Source: Zooshikella harenae (GTDB taxonomy: Bacteria > Pseudomonadota > Gammaproteobacteria > Pseudomonadales > Zooshikellaceae). From it: a DNA stretch of 64,000 bases. Positions 19,495 to 29,426 of this stretch are shown here, piece by piece; the stretch's first letter is position 1; every line of letters begins with the position of its first letter. The stretch is taken from NCBI RefSeq assembly GCF_018837975.1, contig NZ_JAGSOY010000010.1, forward strand, positions 40,974 through 104,973, given 5' to 3'. The notes under the pieces are model-generated. The model made no database searches, had not been told where the DNA came from, and was given only the letters and a program-made list of their open reading frames with translations. The position numbers and the translations under genes were made by a program.

Positions 19495-19623
19495 ATGGAA
19501 GCAGTACAGCCAATGAAAATCGTTACGTTTGTTGTATCTTTGGTCTTGGTTTGGGGACTGTTTAATTTGGCCCAAGCTAATTGCGATTTGGCGAATGACA
19601 TTTGCACGTTGCCGTGGCCTTAA
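19495..19623 (+). CDS. Possible 42-residue secreted peptide
   Basis: An ATG at 19495 preceded by GAGGGGGA (19481-19488) opens a 42-codon frame. The product has a typical signal peptide (M-K-I-V-T-F-V-V-S-L-V-L-V-W-G-L ... A-Q-A), followed by a 14-residue tail, N-C-D-L-A-N-D-I-C-T-L-P-W-P, with two cysteines that could form a disulfide. The strong ribosome site, the coherent signal sequence and the Ala-x-Ala cleavage site argue for a real gene. It is too short for ordinary gene calling. The function is unknown; a membrane peptide or secreted signal are both possible. It sits alone in an 858-bp gap upstream of pabB. Confidence 0.5.
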   Translation: MEAVQPMKIVTFVVSLVLVWGLFNLAQANCDLANDICTLPWP

Positions 19624-19922
19624 AAATAAGATACGTGTCACCGTAAGAAAACATTGTCAGTATGAGTTATTCCAGCCTTGCAGCTTATTTATGCTGAGAG
19701 GAGATGGTTTTGTTCGCTTATGTAGCTCAAAGGTCAATAATTGACGTTTGCGATGTCGAGTTGTGTCTGTACTCAACAACAGAAGTTTGTGGTTGGTTTG
19801 ATTTGTTGGGAGGGATAACGCCAACGACTATCCGATGAGATTTTGCTTAACTGCTTTGCTTATGGATGCATTTGCTTTATCAAGACGTTAGAATGCGCCC
19901 GTGTTAAGCGGTAGTAAGCGTC

Positions 19923-21329
19923 ATGAACGAGCCAACACTAACAGTCATCCCTATTCCCTACCAGCCTTCTTGGATTTACTTTTCTCGATTACGAGTTTGG
20001 TCTTATGCTGCATGGCTTGACAGCTCAGCAAAACCTGCAAGTTACTCTGATAGCCAAATTGATATTTTGACGGCAGCACCCGAAGTCGTTTTAGCATGCC
20101 GTGAAGGACAGGTTTATAAGAACGGTCAACTTTATACCGTAGATGGTGTTGTATCCCACGCAGAATCATTAACTCAATCCCCTTCCCCATTTAGCGTGAT
20201 GCGTGAAATTGCAGCGAACTATGATGTTGCTGAAGAGGATATACCTGAAGGTATTCCATTCTCTGGTGGTTGGCTTGGTTGGTGGGGGTATGACTTAAAA
20301 GCGGCTATAGAGCCTCGCCGCTTTTCAAGTAAACCAACCCAAACTGATATGGTGGTTGGCTTATACTTATGGGCGATTGTGCTTGACCATCGACAACAAC
20401 GAGGGTTTGTAGTTGTCCATAAAGCATGTCAGCTTAGTCAGGCAGAGATATTGGCCCGATTATTTAGTCAGACCAATCGCTCACTTGAGCCATTTCGATT
20501 ACAAGTACAGTTTAGTTCTGCGACCTCACCTGATCAGTATCAACAGCAGTTTAATGCCATTCAAAACTACATCCGACAGGGCGATTGTTACCAGGTCAAC
20601 TTAACCCAGCGTTTTTCAGCAACATATTCAGGGGATGTTGCTGATGCCTACCTTGCTTTACGTGAGGTCAGTCCTGCACCTTTCTCTGCCTGGTTAGACT
20701 TCCCAGATATCGCTATTTTGTCGATTTCTCCTGAACGTTTTATCCGGATTCAGGCCCGTGAGGTTGAAACAAAGCCAATTAAAGGCACGCGACCAAGACA
20801 CGCTGATCCACTACTTGATCAACAGTTTGCTGATGAACTAAGACGTAGTCATAAAGATCAGGCTGAAAATGTCATGATAGTGGATTTACTTCGTAATGAT
20901 TTAAGTAAGCATTGTAGACAAGTTCGAGTACCTGAACTCTTTGCCCTGGAACGATTTGCGAATGTACATCACTTGGTGTCTACAGTAACTGCAACATTAA
21001 AACATGATGCGGACTGCTATCATATATTAGAAGACAGTTTTCCTGGTGGTTCGATTACTGGTGCACCTAAAGTGCGTGCAATGGAAATTATTGATGAGTT
21101 AGAGTCTGTTTCTCGGCAGGCTTATTGTGGTTGTATTGGTTATATCAGCTTGGATGGATCAATGGATACCAATATTGCAATTCGCACGCTGGTGGCTGAG
21201 AAAAATCAACTGCACTGCTGGGGTGGCGGTGGTATCGTGGCTGATTCTGATGCAGACGCTGAGTATCAGGAATCAATTACGAAAGTTCATAACCTACTGA
21301 CTTGTTTGCACACATTCCAAGCTAAATAG
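19923..21329 (+). CDS. pabB: Aminodeoxychorismate synthase component I
   Basis: The 468-residue protein belongs to the chorismate-binding family. The catalytic C-terminal region shows K-P-I-K-G-T-R-P-R, the A-E-N-V-M-I-V-D-L-L-R-N-D block and P-G-G-S-I-T-G-A-P-K. The P-I-K-G-T motif with Lys is the PabB form, as opposed to P-I-A-G-T in anthranilate synthase. Together with PabA it converts chorismate and glutamine to 4-amino-4-deoxychorismate for folate. Length fits stand-alone PabB (about 450). It is monocistronic. Confidence 0.93.
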   Translation: MNEPTLTVIPIPYQPSWIYFSRLRVWSYAAWLDSSAKPASYSDSQIDILTAAPEVVLACREGQVYKNGQLYTVDGVVSHAESLTQSPSPFSVMREIAANYDVAEEDIPEGIPFSGGWLGWWGYDLKAAIEPRRFSSKPTQTDMVVGLYLWAIVLDHRQQRGFVVVHKACQLSQAEILARLFSQTNRSLEPFRLQVQFSSATSPDQYQQQFNAIQNYIRQGDCYQVNLTQRFSATYSGDVADAYLALREVSPAPFSAWLDFPDIAILSISPERFIRIQAREVETKPIKGTRPRHADPLLDQQFADELRRSHKDQAENVMIVDLLRNDLSKHCRQVRVPELFALERFANVHHLVSTVTATLKHDADCYHILEDSFPGGSITGAPKVRAMEIIDELESVSRQAYCGCIGYISLDGSMDTNIAIRTLVAEKNQLHCWGGGGIVADSDADAEYQESITKVHNLLTCLHTFQAK

Positions 21330-21505
21330 TTGGTCAAGTGATGCTGTTTTATGATTAGGAAGTATCGTATATAGCAGCTACTTATATTGTTAGCGAATGT
21401 TTTTATTTTAATGCAGTTCAGGCTTTTTGTTATAGTTAGCTTATTCTTTATAACTATATATTGAGCACTTATGTGTTCGCATTAGCCTGAGAGAGGAGTT
21501 CCTCT

Positions 21506-22231
21506 GTGTCAATTAATATTACGCAGCTCAATTTGGAATATGACAATCAAGACCCGGTAAAAATCATGGGGTTGGCGCTTGAGCTGTTTCCTGAGTTGGC
21601 GATTTCATTCAGTGGTGCTGAAGATGTTGTGCTTATTGATCTAGCATCCCGGGTCAGTAATGATTTTAAGGTTTTCTCGTTGGATACAGGACGATTACAT
21701 CCGGAAACTTATCAGTTTATTGAAGCTGTTCGAAACCGCTACGGGATCACTATTGAGATGCTTTCTCCTGATGCACAAGCGGTTGAAGCATTAGTCAAAG
21801 AAAAGGGATTGTTTAGTTTTTATAAAGATGGTCATCAGGAATGTTGTGGGGTGCGTAAAATTGCTCCATTGCGTAAGAAGCTCAGTACCTTACCTGCATG
21901 GGTGACTGGGCAGCGCAAAGACCAAAGTCCAAGTACTCGGGCTCAAATTCCAGTGGTTGAGCAGGACCATACGTTTGGTAGTGAACAGCAACCATTAGTG
22001 AAGTTTAACCCATTGGCAAACTGGTCATCAGAACAGGTGTGGAATTATATTCGGATGTTTGAACTTCCTTATAACTCACTTCATGAGCGTGGTTTTGTCA
22101 GTATTGGCTGTGAGCCTTGTACCCGTCCGGTTTTGCCAAATCAGCATGAGCGAGAAGGTCGCTGGTGGTGGGAAGAATCTACTCAAAAAGAATGTGGTTT
22201 ACATGCTGGGAATATTCCACAAGCAGACTAA
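21506..22231 (+). CDS. cysH: Assimilatory adenylyl-sulfate (APS) reductase
   Basis: The 241-residue enzyme starts at GTG 21506 behind GAGAGGAG. It has the PAPS/APS reductase fold with the S-F-S-G-A-E-D PP-loop-like motif. Cysteines C113-C114 and C202-x2-C205 are the iron-sulfur ligands that separate APS reductases from the cluster-free PAPS reductases of enteric bacteria. C230 in K-E-C-G-L-H is the catalytic thiol that attacks sulfate. It reduces activated sulfate to sulfite using thioredoxin. A CxxC thioredoxin-fold protein is encoded next, and cysB and a TauE-type permease follow, making a sulfur-related neighbourhood. Confidence 0.93.
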   Translation: MSINITQLNLEYDNQDPVKIMGLALELFPELAISFSGAEDVVLIDLASRVSNDFKVFSLDTGRLHPETYQFIEAVRNRYGITIEMLSPDAQAVEALVKEKGLFSFYKDGHQECCGVRKIAPLRKKLSTLPAWVTGQRKDQSPSTRAQIPVVEQDHTFGSEQQPLVKFNPLANWSSEQVWNYIRMFELPYNSLHERGFVSIGCEPCTRPVLPNQHEREGRWWWEESTQKECGLHAGNIPQAD

Positions 22232-22267
22232 GGTAGTTTGCAGAAGAAAAGCTTGATAGGTTGCACA

Positions 22268-22606
22268 ATGGTAGGATCCAATAAACCTTATATCACGATG
22301 GTAAAAAAAATTCTGGCAGATGGTTCAGCTTGTCAGAAGTGTATTGATGTGCAGCAGCGATTAGAGACATCTGGATTTATTGATCTTATTAATGAGGTTG
22401 TTGAAGCGTATGAAACTGACCCTTTTTCACCAGGTATGATCAAAGCGGCTGAGTTGGGGGTCACTCAAGCACCCTTTTTTATAGTTGAAGATCCAAATGA
22501 GGGTACTCAAGTCTATACTGTTTATTTCAAACTGGTGCAAGAAGTGTTAAAACCACGTCGTAAACAGCTTGAAGAAGATCCTAGAGGTTATATCCCCAAG
22601 CTTTAG
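22268..22606 (+). CDS. Thioredoxin-fold protein with a C-x2-C motif
   Basis: From the ATG at 22268 the product is 112 residues; the longer frame from TTG 22238 runs into the spacer after cysH and lacks a ribosome site. It carries a C22-Q-K-C25 redox motif at the start of a helix and a later Q-A-P-F-F-I-V segment, the cis-Pro position of thioredoxin folds. It is 36 bases downstream of cysH, so it probably shares the transcript and may act as an electron donor or adaptor for APS reductase; that role is inferred from position only. Confidence 0.65.
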   Translation: MVGSNKPYITMVKKILADGSACQKCIDVQQRLETSGFIDLINEVVEAYETDPFSPGMIKAAELGVTQAPFFIVEDPNEGTQVYTVYFKLVQEVLKPRRKQLEEDPRGYIPKL

Positions 22607-22655
22607 ATGAAAGACTCACTTGCAAGCTAAAGAGAGAGAAAGTACGTCGAAAAAA

Positions 22656-22701
22656 GTTGAGTCTCACTTAAATTATTATGGAGGGGCATGTGAGACTCAA
22701 C
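22656..22701. terminator. Perfect 12-bp stem-loop at convergent gene ends
   Basis: GTTGAGTCTCAC (22656-22667) and GTGAGACTCAAC (22690-22701) pair perfectly across a 22-nt loop, between the thioredoxin-fold gene (plus) and cysB (minus). There is no U tract. It probably acts as a shared 3' end for both transcripts. Confidence 0.55.
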
Positions 22702-22738
22702 GGCGATTATTGTTTACCGTTTATGTGGATTTTTATAA

Positions 22739-23731
<993 letters not shown>

Positions 23732-23871
23732 TTATACGCATAGAGTATAAAAATATAAGTAAATATTCTTTTTAAGAATAGATCTAAACCGCTACATTTA
23801 CCAGAGCTAACAGGGCATATGTTGCGAATGTTTACTTCCCGCTCACTATTTATAACCTTAGACCATATTTG

Positions 23872-24654
23872 ATGGAAATTTTGCTTTATATCCTCACAGG
23901 TGCATTAGTCGGTTTTGCGGTCGGCTTAACAGGTGTTGGCGGTGGTTCACTAATGACTCCCCTCCTCTTACTGTTTGGCTTTCCTCCTAATATCGCTATT
24001 GGTACTGACTTGTTGTATGCATCACTCACTAAAGCTAGTGGTGTTTTTATTCACCATCGTCAACAAACGATAAATTGGCGAGTCGTAGCGGTTCTCGGTG
24101 CGGGTAGTTTACCTGCAGCAGGATTAACCATATTAGTGCTTCACTATTTTTTTTCCGGCAGTCAGACCTATAGTCATGTATTGACCTCTAGCCTGGGGAC
24201 AATGCTGATGCTGACAGCGCTAGTTTTGCTTGCTAGGAAGTGGCTGGTGCCATCAAAAAGGCAGACTGAGCCTAGATTGCAATCATTTTATCAGCGACAC
24301 ACGAAACTACTGACATGCATGATGGGGATACTGCTGGGGACCTTTGTGACACTTTCTTCCGTTGGTGCGGGTGCGATTGGTACTGCAATATTATTAGTGC
24401 TTTACCCTACTTTGGCATCAAATCGCATTGTTGGAACTGATCTTGCCCATGCTGTTCCTCTTACGCTTGTGGCTGGTCTGGGCCATGTGTTTTTAGGTAA
24501 TGTGGATTTTCACTTACTTTTTAGCTTGCTAATTGGCTCACTGCCTGCGATTTATGTTGGTACTCGTATAGGTAGTCGGTTACCTGACCAGGTAATGCAC
24601 CCTGTACTTGCAAGTACGCTGCTTGCTTTGGGTGTTAAGTATGCATTTTTCTAA
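23872..24654 (+). CDS. TauE/SafE (TSUP) family membrane permease
   Basis: The 260-residue protein has about eight membrane segments in two repeats, the first with G-F-A-V-G-L-T-G-V-G-G-G-S-L-M-T-P and the second with V-T-L-S-S-V-G-A-G-A-I-G-T, both typical of the TSUP family. Such permeases move sulfite, sulfonates or other anions. It is divergent from cysB, which suggests a sulfur role under CysB control. The start at ATG 23872 lacks a clear ribosome binding site. Its last four bases overlap the end of the convergent nucleotidase gene. Confidence 0.85.
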   Translation: MEILLYILTGALVGFAVGLTGVGGGSLMTPLLLLFGFPPNIAIGTDLLYASLTKASGVFIHHRQQTINWRVVAVLGAGSLPAAGLTILVLHYFFSGSQTYSHVLTSSLGTMLMLTALVLLARKWLVPSKRQTEPRLQSFYQRHTKLLTCMMGILLGTFVTLSSVGAGAIGTAILLVLYPTLASNRIVGTDLAHAVPLTLVAGLGHVFLGNVDFHLLFSLLIGSLPAIYVGTRIGSRLPDQVMHPVLASTLLALGVKYAFF

Positions 24655-25586
24655 TGATTTTTCTTTTTAGGATTATCAACTGGCTGCTCATTTGCAATGC
24701 CATGGGGAACATGACCCGTAGTCACATGCTCACTTGCTGATTCACAATGCACAGTTTGATCATCAAAAAAAACATCGGCATGAAATGCTTTTAAAAAAGC
24801 CGCTTTGGTAAGGCCACCTAAAAAGAGCGACTCATCAATTCGAATATTCCACTCCCGTAAGGTTTTAATGACGCGCTCATGCGCTGGGGCTGAACGAGCT
24901 GTAACCAAGGCTGTTCTAATGGGACATTCATTAGGAGGAAATTGTTGTTGTAAGTTGTGCAGTGCAGACAGAAATGCTTTGAAGGGACCTCCCGATAAGG
25001 GCTCATTAGCAGCTGCTTTTTCACTGGCACTGAATGCGGCTAAACCTGATGATTTATATATACGTTCTGCTTCATCTGAAAAGAGGACCGCATCACCATC
25101 AAAGGCAAAGCAAAGTTCCCCTCCATCAGCCTGCTGGGCTTTACGTGGAGTCGGTAAGATGGTGGCCGCAGCATAACCAGCTTGCAATGCACTACACACA
25201 TCTTCTGCATGAGTGGATAGAAAAAGGTGGCAACCAAATGCTGAAACATAACGATAAGGGCTACGACCACCACAAAAAGCCGCTCGTTCGATGGGGAGCT
25301 GGTAATGGCTGATAGAATTAAATACGCGTAATCCGGTATCTGCGGAGTTGCGAGATAATAAAATGACTTCAACTCGCGGATCACCAGGTAGTTGTTGATT
25401 GATTGACAGTAATTTTTTGACTAAGGGAAAGGCTTGTCCTGGCGCGAGTATTTCATTTTCATGGGCAATTTGGTACTCAGAATAAGCATCTAGCCCCTCC
25501 TCCAGAAAAATATGATGGCCTTCATCCAGATCAAATAGTGCTCGGGATGAGACCGCGATAACGAGTTTTTCAGGTAGTTTCGTCAT
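24651..25586 (-). CDS. Cytosolic 5'-nucleotidase family protein
   Basis: This 311-residue protein belongs to the 5-nucleotidase family (PF06189, related to eukaryotic NT5C1A). Visible marks are the N-terminal V-I-A-V-S-S-R-A-L-F-D-L block, R-N-S-A-D-T-G, and the HAD-like F-A-F-D-G-D-A-V-L-F-S-D segment, followed by F-F-D-D-Q near the C-terminus. It likely dephosphorylates nucleoside monophosphates in the cytoplasm. The gene precedes no obvious partner; panE lies upstream on the same strand 72 bases away, so co-transcription is possible. Confidence 0.8.
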   Translation of the reverse strand: MTKLPEKLVIAVSSRALFDLDEGHHIFLEEGLDAYSEYQIAHENEILAPGQAFPLVKKLLSINQQLPGDPRVEVILLSRNSADTGLRVFNSISHYQLPIERAAFCGGRSPYRYVSAFGCHLFLSTHAEDVCSALQAGYAAATILPTPRKAQQADGGELCFAFDGDAVLFSDEAERIYKSSGLAAFSASEKAAANEPLSGGPFKAFLSALHNLQQQFPPNECPIRTALVTARSAPAHERVIKTLREWNIRIDESLFLGGLTKAAFLKAFHADVFFDDQTVHCESASEHVTTGHVPHGIANEQPVDNPKKKNH

Positions 25587-25658
25587 AGGTTTAAGGCCAA
25601 GCGTTAAGCTTCATTTTTACTTTAATAATATAACCTAACTTATTGATGTAAAATTGGT

Positions 25659-26585
25659 TTATTGTTTGTTTTGCTGATCAAGAAATGCCAGTTGCTGAGC
25701 AATGACTCGGGTCTTACTCATGTTAAAACCGCGCTCAGCTGCTGTGCGAATGGGCTCCCAATAAATACTTTCCAGCTCTAAAGGTCGCTTATTTTGATAG
25801 TCCAGTAGCATACTTGGTTGATAGTCAGCCATTTTGTCAGTGGCATGCAATAAAACATGTGCATAGTGAGCTTGAATCGTAAAGCCGCAATGGTTTGCCG
25901 CTTCAATCACTTCTTCCATTAACTCCACCAATAAATCACGGCAATGGCGGTCCGTTAGTAGTCCTTGTGTGGACTGCTGCAAAATAACGGATAAGCCATT
26001 GAAAGGAATATTCCAGACCAGTTTCTCCCAACGCGCTTGTAATAAATTTGGCGTGAAATGGATTGAAATGCCTGTATTAGCAAACAACTCAGCAATAGCT
26101 CTCATTTTAGGTGTTATGCCAGCTTCTTGTTGGGGACTGTATTCGCCTAAACGGATGGCCCCTTGATCAAGGTGCAGGATATGTCCTGGACCAATTTTAC
26201 TGCAGCAAATAAAACAAAGGCCACTGAGTAAACTGGTATCTGGGTAGTGTTGTGCCAGGAACTCCTCTGCACCCAGTCCATTTTGAAGTAGCAATAAAGT
26301 TGTTTCAGGTTTAAGCAATACATCAAGTATTGGTGCTAACTGCATGTTTGCTGTAGTTTTTAAGGCAACAATAATGACATCACATTGGGGCATGTCAGCG
26401 GCATGCTGGTAAGCATTGACCTTGGGTAACTGAAAATCACCCAGCACGGAGTCAACCCTGAGACCATTGCGTTGTACGTGTTCAAAATCACTGTGTAATA
26501 AAAAGTGTACATCATGACCTATATGGGCCAGTAAACCACCATAGATACCACCAATTGCACCAACGCCAACCACAGCAATTTTCAT
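25659..26585 (-). CDS. panE: 2-dehydropantoate 2-reductase
   Basis: The 308-residue protein starts at ATG 26585 behind AAAGGA and opens with the NADP-binding Rossmann motif V-G-V-G-A-I-G-G-I-Y-G-G. The central L-Q-N-G-L-G segment and the W-E-K-L-V-W-N-I-P-F-N-G-L block with the catalytic Lys are characteristic of the ApbA/PanE family. It reduces ketopantoate to pantoate in coenzyme A synthesis. The family has many paralogues, so the pathway role is likely but not certain. Confidence 0.85.
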   Translation of the reverse strand: MKIAVVGVGAIGGIYGGLLAHIGHDVHFLLHSDFEHVQRNGLRVDSVLGDFQLPKVNAYQHAADMPQCDVIIVALKTTANMQLAPILDVLLKPETTLLLLQNGLGAEEFLAQHYPDTSLLSGLCFICCSKIGPGHILHLDQGAIRLGEYSPQQEAGITPKMRAIAELFANTGISIHFTPNLLQARWEKLVWNIPFNGLSVILQQSTQGLLTDRHCRDLLVELMEEVIEAANHCGFTIQAHYAHVLLHATDKMADYQPSMLLDYQNKRPLELESIYWEPIRTAAERGFNMSKTRVIAQQLAFLDQQNKQ

Positions 26586-26618
26586 AAGCATCCTTTTAGT
26601 ATGTTTATAGTCAGTTAC

Positions 26619-26646
26619 TTGGTAATTTAGTTCTTATCGTTATAAT
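26619..26646 (+). promoter_or_regulatory. Putative sigma-70 promoter of the nuclease-helicase operon
   Basis: TTGGTA (26619-26624) is followed after 16 bases by a perfect TATAAT (26641-26646), 48 bases upstream of the TTG start at 26694. The -10 match is exact; the -35 is partial. Confidence 0.5.
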
Positions 26647-26693
26647 GCGCTCGTATTATGTATTTCGTAAAGGGTAAAAGGAAATATTAAGCA

Positions 26694-29426
26694 TTGAGTA
26701 AAGCCTTGTTTGATTTAACAGCACTTCGTCCAGCATTGGCGGAGCAACATACGATTATTACGCCAAACCGTCGTATGGCTGCAAAAATTCATGCGGCTTA
26801 TGCTCAAGAAAAAGTCGCAATGGGACTCCATGCCTGGCCAACGCCTCGGGTAATGGCACTTGAAGCCTGGTTACAAAGCCAATGGACACGACTAGCTGAT
26901 CTTGGTTATCGACCCGCATTGACTCGAAACTTGTTAACCGAGTTTCAAACACAGCTGATGTGGGAGCAAATTTTACGCCAGGATGAAGATGCAAGTGCAC
27001 TATTACGGGTGACCACAACAGCGCATACAGCACATAATGCCTTTAAACAATTGGTATTGTGGCAAGTTGAACTTGATGATACTGAACTAGCGACAACCTC
27101 AGAGGGAGTCATGCTCCAACGGTGGAGCGTCAAATTTTTAGGACAGTGCAAACAACGACACTTGTTACCTATCGTGCAGTTAGCGGAGGCTCTTAGTAAA
27201 GCCTGGCAACAGCAATGGTTAACAAAGCTAAATGAGGTGTGGTTGGTTGGCTTTGATACGTTGGCACCTTTATATCAGTCCCTTTTTAAGGTGGTAGCTG
27301 ATGTCATTCATGATATTCGGCCAACCTGTGAGCCTGAGAGCAAAGCGCTAGCCTGCTTACCTCGCTTTCATGATGAGTTGCGAGTGGCTGCACAGTGGGC
27401 AAAATCAGTGTTGGCTGAAAATCAAGAGGCCATGATTGGTATTATTATCCCAACGTTAAGTCAGTGTCGGGATCAAGTTGAGCGGATCTTTCAGCAGGTG
27501 TTTGAGCCTCAATACATGTTGGCAGGTACAGCTCGCTATACCCTACCCTTTAACTTTTCAGCAGGAACGCCACTAAGTCAGCAGCCGATTGTCGTATCAG
27601 CATTAATGATGTTACAGCTCAACCGGCCTCATCTATCCAGCAGTACTTGGCAAGCGTTATTCAATACGCCTTTTTGGCATATTTCTTTATATGAAGAAGG
27701 GTTTCTGGCGTATTTTTTAAGAGAGCTAGCCGATTTACAGCAAGAACAACTTTCCACATCGTTAGTACGTTATCGGAGTCAAGCCAGCTATTCTCGGTGG
27801 TATCAGCTGCAGCAAGTGAACCCTCAAGGTGATTTACTTGATGAACCTTCCTGTTATTTAACACAACAGTTACAACGCTTTGAGCAATTGAAGATTGAAC
27901 ATCAGGGGGGCTATCAAGGAAACAAGCAATGGCCAAGTCATTGGGCAAAGTTGTTCGCTAAGCAGCTCGAGTTATTGGGGTGGCCAGGTGAACACCGATT
28001 AGACAGTGTTGAATTTCAACAAGTCACCCGTTTTCATGAAGCGCTTAAGCTTTTTGCAGGATTGGATGGCTTTACAGAAACACTCACACTGCAGGAAGCA
28101 TTGGCACTGTTTCAACGGCAGTTGCAGCAGAATACCTTTCAAGCGCAAACCAAAGACTCTCCGATTCAAATTTTAGGGGCACTTGAAGGGGCTGGTTTGC
28201 GTTTTAGCCACTGCTGGTTGATTGGCTTTGATGATAGTCATTGGCCACCATCGCCAGCACCCAACCCGCTGATTCCAATTGCTATGCAAGTTAGACTACA
28301 AATGCCTCATGCTTCTGCTGAACGAGAGTTGACGTTTACGCAGTCACTGATTTCGGGTTATCAGCACAATGCCCAGCATGTTGTTTTTTCCTATGCAAAA
28401 CATGAGGGGGAACGCGAGCAATCTCCCTGCCCTTTACTCAATGACTTACCAACTTTGGATATCAGCCGCTGGCTGAAGCCTGTCAATAACTATGCAGATT
28501 TACTTCTCGCCCATCGCCACTTGGAACGCTGGCGGGTAGATCACAGCTCAGGGGTTGCACAGCCTGCGCAAGTAAGAGGCGGTAGCCGTATTTTGCAGAA
28601 TCAGGCGCTTTGCCCCTTTAAAGCCTTTGCAGAGCATCGGTTGCGAGTCAATCCATGGCCTCAGGTGGTGTTTGGTATTACCCCGCAGGATCGAGGGCAA
28701 TATCTACACCAGGCACTGGCTTTTTGTTGGCAACAATTAGGAGAACGCCAAGAGCTGATGGCATTGACTGAAGTTCAGGAAGAACAACTGGTCAATACTG
28801 CAGTTGAAGAAGCTCTGGAACAATTTCGTAAACGTCAGCCGCAATTAATGACACCCCGTCTTTATAAGATGGAACACCAGCGCCTCAAGGAAACGTTGCT
28901 ACAGTGGCTTTCCTTAGAAAAGGCTCGGCCAGATTTTGAAGTTGTGGTTATAGAGAAGCGACGCCGTTGTGAATTTGCTGGACTCCCCTTACAGCTTCAG
29001 GTTGATCGTATAGATCGATTGGCGGATGGTACTTTATTGTTGATTGATTACAAAAGTAGCGCGAGCCAACTACAAGGTTGGTTGGGTGAACGACCTGATA
29101 ATCCGCAATTGCCTCTTTATGTACTACAAGCCAAACAGCCAATCACTGCATTGGCGTTTGCCGAAGTGCGTCGTGGACTATGTCAATGGCAAGGGCTTAC
29201 AGCAACAGCTTTAGGCATTGAGGGTGTTGACCCGTTGACGACTAAAAAACGTCGCATAGTGCTTCCTGCTCAGTGGGATGAACTTATTGAGCAGTGGCAA
29301 ACCAACTTAACACGCTTAGTTAAAGACTTTTTACAAGGTGATACCCGTGTAGCGCCAAAGCGTCCTCAAGTTTGCCAGCAATGCCAGCGTCAATCACTGT
29401 GTCGCGTGCAGGAGTTGTCACTATGA
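26694..29426 (+). CDS. AddB-like PD-(D/E)XK nuclease, DNA double-strand-break repair
   Basis: The 910-residue protein has an inactive UvrD-like helicase body and a C-terminal RecB-type nuclease domain (about 635-900), with L-Q-V-D-R-I-D-R-L and L-L-I-D-Y-K-S-S as the nuclease motifs. Four cysteines, one in A-L-C-P-F-K-A-F and three in C-Q-Q-C-Q-R-Q-S-L-C, fit the AddB iron-sulfur site. It belongs to the group called probable DNA repair proteins (TIGR03623), AddB counterparts in gammaproteobacteria. It starts at TTG 26694 behind AAAAGGAAA. Its stop overlaps the start of the helicase gene by ATGA, so the two are translationally coupled partners. Confidence 0.85.
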   Translation: MSKALFDLTALRPALAEQHTIITPNRRMAAKIHAAYAQEKVAMGLHAWPTPRVMALEAWLQSQWTRLADLGYRPALTRNLLTEFQTQLMWEQILRQDEDASALLRVTTTAHTAHNAFKQLVLWQVELDDTELATTSEGVMLQRWSVKFLGQCKQRHLLPIVQLAEALSKAWQQQWLTKLNEVWLVGFDTLAPLYQSLFKVVADVIHDIRPTCEPESKALACLPRFHDELRVAAQWAKSVLAENQEAMIGIIIPTLSQCRDQVERIFQQVFEPQYMLAGTARYTLPFNFSAGTPLSQQPIVVSALMMLQLNRPHLSSSTWQALFNTPFWHISLYEEGFLAYFLRELADLQQEQLSTSLVRYRSQASYSRWYQLQQVNPQGDLLDEPSCYLTQQLQRFEQLKIEHQGGYQGNKQWPSHWAKLFAKQLELLGWPGEHRLDSVEFQQVTRFHEALKLFAGLDGFTETLTLQEALALFQRQLQQNTFQAQTKDSPIQILGALEGAGLRFSHCWLIGFDDSHWPPSPAPNPLIPIAMQVRLQMPHASAERELTFTQSLISGYQHNAQHVVFSYAKHEGEREQSPCPLLNDLPTLDISRWLKPVNNYADLLLAHRHLERWRVDHSSGVAQPAQVRGGSRILQNQALCPFKAFAEHRLRVNPWPQVVFGITPQDRGQYLHQALAFCWQQLGERQELMALTEVQEEQLVNTAVEEALEQFRKRQPQLMTPRLYKMEHQRLKETLLQWLSLEKARPDFEVVVIEKRRRCEFAGLPLQLQVDRIDRLADGTLLLIDYKSSASQLQGWLGERPDNPQLPLYVLQAKQPITALAFAEVRRGLCQWQGLTATALGIEGVDPLTTKKRRIVLPAQWDELIEQWQTNLTRLVKDFLQGDTRVAPKRPQVCQQCQRQSLCRVQELSL

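Noticed and set aside
19429..19744. 70- and 71-codon frames on the two strands around the small peptide
   Set aside because: They overlap the 42-codon frame, which has the better ribosome site and a signal peptide.
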